From assembly GCA_033782935.1 (NCBI GenBank), contig JAWQEG010001544.1, forward strand, positions 1-64,000: a DNA stretch of 64,000 bases, in the 5' to 3' direction. The position numbers and the translations under genes are program-made. The stretch is from Petrolisthes cinctipes. Its lineage: Eukaryota; Arthropoda; Malacostraca; Decapoda; Porcellanidae. Under the pieces are notes generated by a model that searched no databases, had not been told where the DNA came from, and saw only the letters and a list, made by a program, of their open reading frames with translations. Below, piece by piece: positions 58,491 to 64,000 of this stretch (position 1 is its first letter; the number at the start of each line of letters is the position of its first letter).

Positions 58491-60780
58491 TATATATTTA
58501 CTGTGATTTTAACAATCATAATTTAGCTGGTGCTAACCAATTTACTGACTGAGTTTCTGAGCACCTGAGTGTGAGAAATATGGAAATTATGAAAAATTAA
58601 ACGAATTTTTTATTATTCAAAGAGAAATTCACGCACACTGTGTTTTCATTGTATTGTGAGCTTTGCCACATGCTCACGCACGAATTCTATAATAGAAGCA
58701 GAGTAAGCATGCAAGATTGGATATACACACAGACATCACACTCGCATAAAAAGATAACAGGCATGGGCATACACATCGCTTGCATACTCACATTATTACA
58801 TCTTCATAAGCAACCATACCTAAACATTAATGTACAGTATGTACATTCAGCTATACCAAAACATCTCTATATAAACATATAAACATACACATCCAAACAC
58901 AGAAACATACACGTGGCAGCAGAGGGTCACACACAACATATATATAATTATAGTCATGTCCGAGGTCAGACACGCAAGTGGGGAAGGCAGGGGTATGAGG
59001 CCAGAGTCACACTGGAGAGAGGAAAGTGATGGACAAATGTGAGGCAAAGAGGAGGAAGGAGTGAGTCAATGAGAGAACCAAGGGGAGGCAGGAACGAGTC
59101 AATGAGAGACTGCTGGAGTGTAGGCTATAACAGGGAGAACCAAGGGGAGGCAGGAACGAGCCAGTAGTGAGACCCAGGAAAGGAAGGAATGATGGATGAG
59201 TTAGGTATAAGAGTGGCCCTGGTGTGTGGTAGAATCAGGTGTAAGATGATGAGAGAGGAAGGCTTCACAGTAGCCTAATGATGCAGAGGGTCAGTAATGG
59301 AACGGTGTGCAGGCAGGCAGTGAGGTATAGACTGGTTTGAAGGAAGCGTTTAGTGGGTAATGAGATTGAATGGGATTAAGGAAAGTGTAGTTAGGCAGTG
59401 GGGTGGAATGAGGATGAAGAATAAATAGAATGACGGTAAGGAACAATGAAACTGTAAGTGAATGAAGGAAGAGTACAAATGCAGTGAAACAGAATGAAAA
59501 TGAAAGGTGACAGGAAAGCAGTCGGGTAGAATGGGAAAGGAAACAAGACAGTGATGCAAAATGATTGTGATGAAGGAAAGACAAAGATTGAAGGAGGATA
59601 TGATAAAGGAAGTGAGGAAATGCTGAAAACCCGAAAGCCAAAGCCACCGGAGTTAGAAATGAGACGGAGAGAAGACAATAATGTGAAAGAAGAATAGGGA
59701 GGGAGACGGAGGAGAGGAGAGGAAAGTTGGGAGGGAAGGTAAGCAGATGAGAGGAAAGGGAGGGAAGGTATAGAAGGTAGGGTGCAAGACAGACGGAGCG
59801 AGGATGACGTAGAGGGCGGAGGGAAGGAAAATGCCACCGAGGTTTATTGATGACTGGAGAAAGTAAAGAAGGGTGGTGGGGAAGTGAGATATAAATACAG
59901 TATAAGCTCAGAGTTACGTTGAGAGGTTGCAGGAAGATACGTGAAGGAGAACATGGCAGTGGTGATGAATAGGCTAGGTGAGAAGTTGTCAATTTGGGAA
60001 GGGTTACCGAAATGTGTGATGTTATAGAATGAAAACACTGGATCCATAGAAGAAGGTCCCGTATTCTTTCCCAACTAGTAGAGTGGAAAGAGTTTTATGT
60101 AGGCTCACGTACACACATATAGGCCTACTGTACTGTACGTATCCAATGGTGATGTTGTCTTTGTCGTGCCACAGTTTCTTAGAAATGTACAGGCCTAAAG
60201 CTGGACTATATAATTTGGGAACCCTCTTACCCACCAGACACCATGACATCACACCCATACAAACTCACTACAAAGTTAATATTTCAGTCAATATAATAAT
60301 TTCTAGTCCTGGACTACTCATTAAAGTTTCTGTGGGAACAAGTGAATAATATAGACTACAACACAACTGTTTGTTGAGGGCCTTTAATGCCGATATATTT
60401 GTATTAAGGGCCTTTTATTCAAGAAGAAGCCCTTACAAAATATCAGGGGAGCTCATCAGCCTTGTGGCTCACTTCTTTGTGAACGACCCTCATTCATCTT
60501 AGAGGAACTCCTTAAAGTGCTAATAGTAGCCTACTTGTAGAAAGACAGTAGTTAATGTTTTGGTCTGCAGGACACGACAGCGTCAGACAGGCAAAAAGAA
60601 AAAGTGAGTCCACAAGTAAACGTGACCTCAACGTCCTGACCCCTTGGATGTGGCAGTCGATAAAACGACAGTAATCACTCACGACACAAGTCTCCCCCCT
60701 CCACCCCCCCCCCCTCTCTCTTAGACTGACGTATCTTTATATCATGAAAAAATAAGCCCACGTAGGCCAACTAACTAATC
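58491..60780. other. No gene seen
   Basis: 58.9-59.9 kb is purine-rich on the plus strand with loosely repeated GGGGAGGCAGGAACGAG near 59090 and 59145. The 233-codon minus frame there is Leu/Ser/Phe/Pro-rich, which fits a pyrimidine tract, not a protein family. Confidence 0.55.
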
Positions 60781-60846
60781 CCCACATCACATTCCCCTTA
60801 CTATAACACACACACACACACACACATATATACGTTGAAGTACTGC

Positions 60847-61077
<231 letters not shown>

Positions 61078-61285
61078 TTTATTGGCAACCCACACGTTGC
61101 AAGGGGCGTGGTTTGCTCATGAATCCTGTTTCTCCCAGAGCTGTACCCTCAATGTCACCTCAGGTCTCTACCCTTGTGTTTCACTGTCTCTCTTCTGTCA
61201 CCCTGTCCTCTCCTGTCACCTCACAACACTACCGCTTTCCTAAGCACCCGTTGTAAATATTTGAGTACCATTCCACCAAACTGTT

Positions 61286-61395
61286 ATTAATTAAAGAGAA
61301 ACATCACGTACAGACGACGCTAGAACTCGAGCCCAAACAAGGTCAAGTACTTTTTGGCATGCCTCACACTCTTAAATCACCACAGCGCCACCACA
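61286..61395 (-). mobile_element. Possible tRNA-derived SINE head
   Basis: On the minus strand GGTGGCGCTGTGGTGA resembles a polymerase III A box. About 60 nt on, GGGCTCGAGTTCTAGC resembles a B box, with tRNA-like spacing. No CCA or full cloverleaf, so not an intact tRNA gene. Confidence 0.4.
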
Positions 61396-61544
61396 CATAC
61401 AGTAATGGAGAACTGTGAACACCTCCATATTTTCACTAACACACACTGTCAACACTTCATCTACTCTCATTACTCCACCTCCTCATACTAGCCCCCACAT
61501 TCCTCTGACACCTTTAGTCGATTGTCACACCCACACTAACACCC

Positions 61545-61725
61545 ACCTTCCTCAAACATCCACCACGTACCCCCACCTTCCTCATACATCCACCACGTAC
61601 CCCCACCTTCCTCATACATCCACCACGTACCCCCACCTTCCTCATACATCCACCACATACCCCCACCTTCCTCAAACATCCACCACATACCCCCACCTTC
61701 CTCATACATCCACCACGTACCCCCC
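61545..61725. repeat. Minisatellite, 30-bp unit, 6 copies
   Basis: CCACCTTCCTCATACATCCA + CCACGTACCC, with AAACATC and CATACCC variants. Confidence 0.9.
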
Positions 61726-62104
61726 CCCCTCCTTCCGTTGTCTCTCTCACACCAGGAATTATACCAGCGACCCCTCCACCTCCGACAAAATATAATCTGC
61801 CTTACACAACATTGACTACGACACTTACTTCCATTGCCTTCAACTCATGCCACACCCCACCAACTCCCTCACTTCGCACCCGCTCATTTCTCACTTCTCC
61901 TCCACACCCCGTTCACACAACCACCACCACCACCACTTTCTCCCGAACACATTCCTTGTCAACGTGTCATTGATTTGTTTTATTCTCACTCTGGGCGTGC
62001 GTTCGTCTGGCGTAGCTTCATTCCCTCTATGTAATCTGACATGGCATTCTTCACTCGACACCTCAATGACACTAATCTTACAGTAACATTAGCTAACACT
62101 CCTG

Positions 62105-62440
62105 TACCTGGCACTCACATGACACTTCCCCGATATCATTTGACACTCACCTGACACTTCGCCGATATCATTTGACACTCACCTGACACTTCCCCGATAT
62201 CATTTGACACTCATCTGACACTTCCCCGATATAATTTGACACTCATCTGACACTTCCCCGATATCATTTGACACTCACATGACACTTCCCCGATATCATT
62301 TGACACTCATCTGACACTTCCCCGATATAATTTGACACTCACCTGACACTTCCCCGATATCATTTGACACTCACCTGACACTTCCTCGATATCATTTGAC
62401 ACTCACCTGACACTTCCCCGATATCAATTGACACTCATCC
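62105..62440. repeat. Minisatellite, 32-bp unit, about 10 copies
   Basis: GACACTTCCCCGATATCATT + TGACACTCACCT with few variants. Confidence 0.92.
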
Positions 62441-62727
62441 GACCAGACACCATGGAATCTTGTTGTGTGTTAACCTATGTGACACACCTGACACATTTAT
62501 GACACTTGGCACTCATATGATTAATACCATAACTCAACAAATCTTGCATTCACCTAGCACTGAGCTATACGTGTCACCTTCAGGTCTACCAATCTATCTT
62601 CCACAGCTATAACATTTCTTTGATTCTTACATAGCAAGTAATTATAAAGTAGTGAGTTAAACGCGTCCATCAACTATGTGGCCGTAATTGCTACCTATAC
62701 TTGTCTTGTGTGTGTGTGTGTGTGTGA

Positions 62728-62758
<31 letters not shown>

Positions 62759-63114
62759 ATCACTACTAAACATGTAACTGGTATTATTCGGACTAACAAC
62801 AGAATGAAATGTATGTGTTGTGGGTCAGGGACAACACATCCACCACCTGCATGCACTTAGCCTATACGTGAGGGCAGCTTCTATATCACTCGTATAATTT
62901 GTTTACCTGAGATATCATGCGTACGTCCGTGATCCCCTGCAATAAACCCCTTGTATCAACATGCTGATGAGTGTACGTGCTGGCCTCGGTTCAATTCCTG
63001 GCGTGTGATTATCTATTGGTGTGTACACAGATAATTAATTGTATAGACGAACACACACTGGTGAATGTCGGGACGAGTAATTCTTCTGAACATGTTTTGG
63101 GGTCGACAGATGAG

Positions 63115-63273
63115 TTAAGGGACCCTGTGATGCATGGTAGTCTAAAAGTTGGAGAAAAATTAGTCCTTCAAATATTGCCACGAAACACCACCTATAGGGA
63201 AGGAGCTTGTTTCGTGGCATGGTCAGGAGGAATCAGTAGTCTCCAATTTTATACACGATCACAGGGTCCTTAA
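63115..63273 (+). mobile_element. Family A TTAA foldback element
   Basis: 159 bp; its right TTAA (63270-63273) is also the left TTAA of the adjoining family B copy. Confidence 0.84.
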
Positions 63274-63430
63274 GGGGAGGATACAGTGTTGGTTAATCCT
63301 GAGCAAATTATTCCTCCAAACTATTCCAAGCAACAGGCCACCATTATTTTTGTTCCTCTGGTCCTGTTTACTGGCATACTTTGGAGGAATCAAGACGCTC
63401 CAATGTACCAAAAGTATACTCTCCCCTTAA
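63270..63430 (+). mobile_element. Family B TTAA foldback element
   Basis: 161 bp, TTAAGGGGAGGATACAGTGT ... ACTCTCCCCTTAA, abutting family A with the same junction GGGTCCTTAAGGGGA seen at 25805. Confidence 0.84.
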
Positions 63431-64000
63431 AAAAGGATGGAAGAAAATGTAGGCTGTGTATGTATAGACTATTATTATGTGTATGTGTGTCAAAAAGTGT
63501 TAGATTGCATTCACCTGATAATGTATGTAAGTTTTGAGCTTTGTGTAGGTAGGCTATGTGAAGATTATACTTGCAGAGTGAACTATACATTGTGTTGTAC
63601 AAACTGTGATGTATACGTCTGGGTATATTTTAGTCCAAGCCATACCTCACATTTCTCTGTTCCTTTGTAGGCATCAGCATATAATTCGGTTGTGTGTGAG
63701 AATTTTCATCAAACAGATTTGCGTGTAAATCTGTTGGCAACTTCCATGTCAGTGACCCTTTCCTATTTCTCAGGGTCTGGCCATAGCGGACCGAGTCACG
63801 CTCACAAACCATTGTCACTTTTCTTGTTGTTTGCAGGAGAAATATAATGCTTATACATACTGCATGAATGAGCGAAAACACATCGGTACTTACAGAGGCA
63901 ATTTATGGGAAAATGTAATCTTCTACCACTTGTTATTATCTTCGAGGAAATAGATACTTCTTATCGCACTATTTGTAATGTTTTCTCCAAATCACAACAT
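63431..64000. other. No gene seen at the right edge
   Basis: Unique sequence after the last family B element. The minus frame 63630-63881 has no recognised domain. Confidence 0.5.

Noticed and set aside
59291..59992. 233-codon minus frame
   Set aside because: Composition is that of a pyrimidine tract (Leu/Ser/Phe/Pro), with overlapping long frames in other phases and no splice or domain support.
62980..63005. tRNA B-box-like GGTTCAATTCC
   Set aside because: No A box or acceptor stem at tRNA spacing on that strand.

Overview
The window looks like arthropod nuclear DNA, most likely a decapod crustacean. I infer this from the extreme density of microsatellites and minisatellites, AT-rich introns of 0.3–3 kb, many short inverted-repeat transposons, a LINE 3' end and a Helitron relic. 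No bacterial or viral gene structure is present. Gene models below were assembled by hand from reading frame, splice-site consensus and phase agreement. They are predictions, not transcript-supported structures.

Two multi-exon genes carry most of the coding signal, and they converge tail to tail. The plus-strand gene (33742–45810, possibly with a leader exon at 31399–31506) joins six ankyrin repeats, a long Ser/Thr/Pro-rich linker, a basic patch and an internally duplicated coiled coil to a C-terminal caspase (peptidase C14) domain. The catalytic His and Cys are in place. The model is about 881 residues from the ATG at 33742. An ankyrin–coiled-coil–caspase protein is an unusual architecture and is the main find. 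The minus-strand gene (52385–47462) encodes a 396-residue ankyrin-repeat protein. It starts with a Met-Gly-Cys myristoylation/palmitoylation-type motif and ends in a long acidic Glu/Asp/Gly/Pro/Thr tail. Most of its repeats are encoded by 99-nt phase-0 exons. The two stop codons are about 1.65 kb apart. Ankyrin modules on both suggest, without proving, related scaffolding roles.

The first 33 kb is mostly non-genic. It holds pyrimidine tracts, CA/GT, CT/GA and AT arrays, trinucleotide arrays and several large minisatellites: 14-bp at 6.7 kb, 23-bp at 8.3–9.1 kb, an approximately 110-bp ACC-rich array at 19.3–20.1 kb and a 12-bp array at 27.9–28.8 kb. A GC-rich two-exon minus-strand candidate (27866–26396, 148 residues, phases agree) and a His-rich candidate exon at 10.6–10.9 kb are the only weaker coding calls there. 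The right-hand 11 kb holds a decayed LINE 3' end (56.0–56.85 kb), a probable pogo/Tigger-like element, a decayed Helitron helicase (57.95–58.5 kb), a 230-bp AT array and two more minisatellites.

Across the window lie about 30 short foldback elements flanked by TTAA, in four families (A–D here). They look like non-autonomous piggyBac-type MITEs. Families A–C share an internal GATTCCTCC/GGAGGAATC core. Several sit back to back sharing one TTAA, and oppositely oriented copies flank in-frame exons of the ankyrin–caspase gene. A second group has TA-flanked, mariner-like termini.
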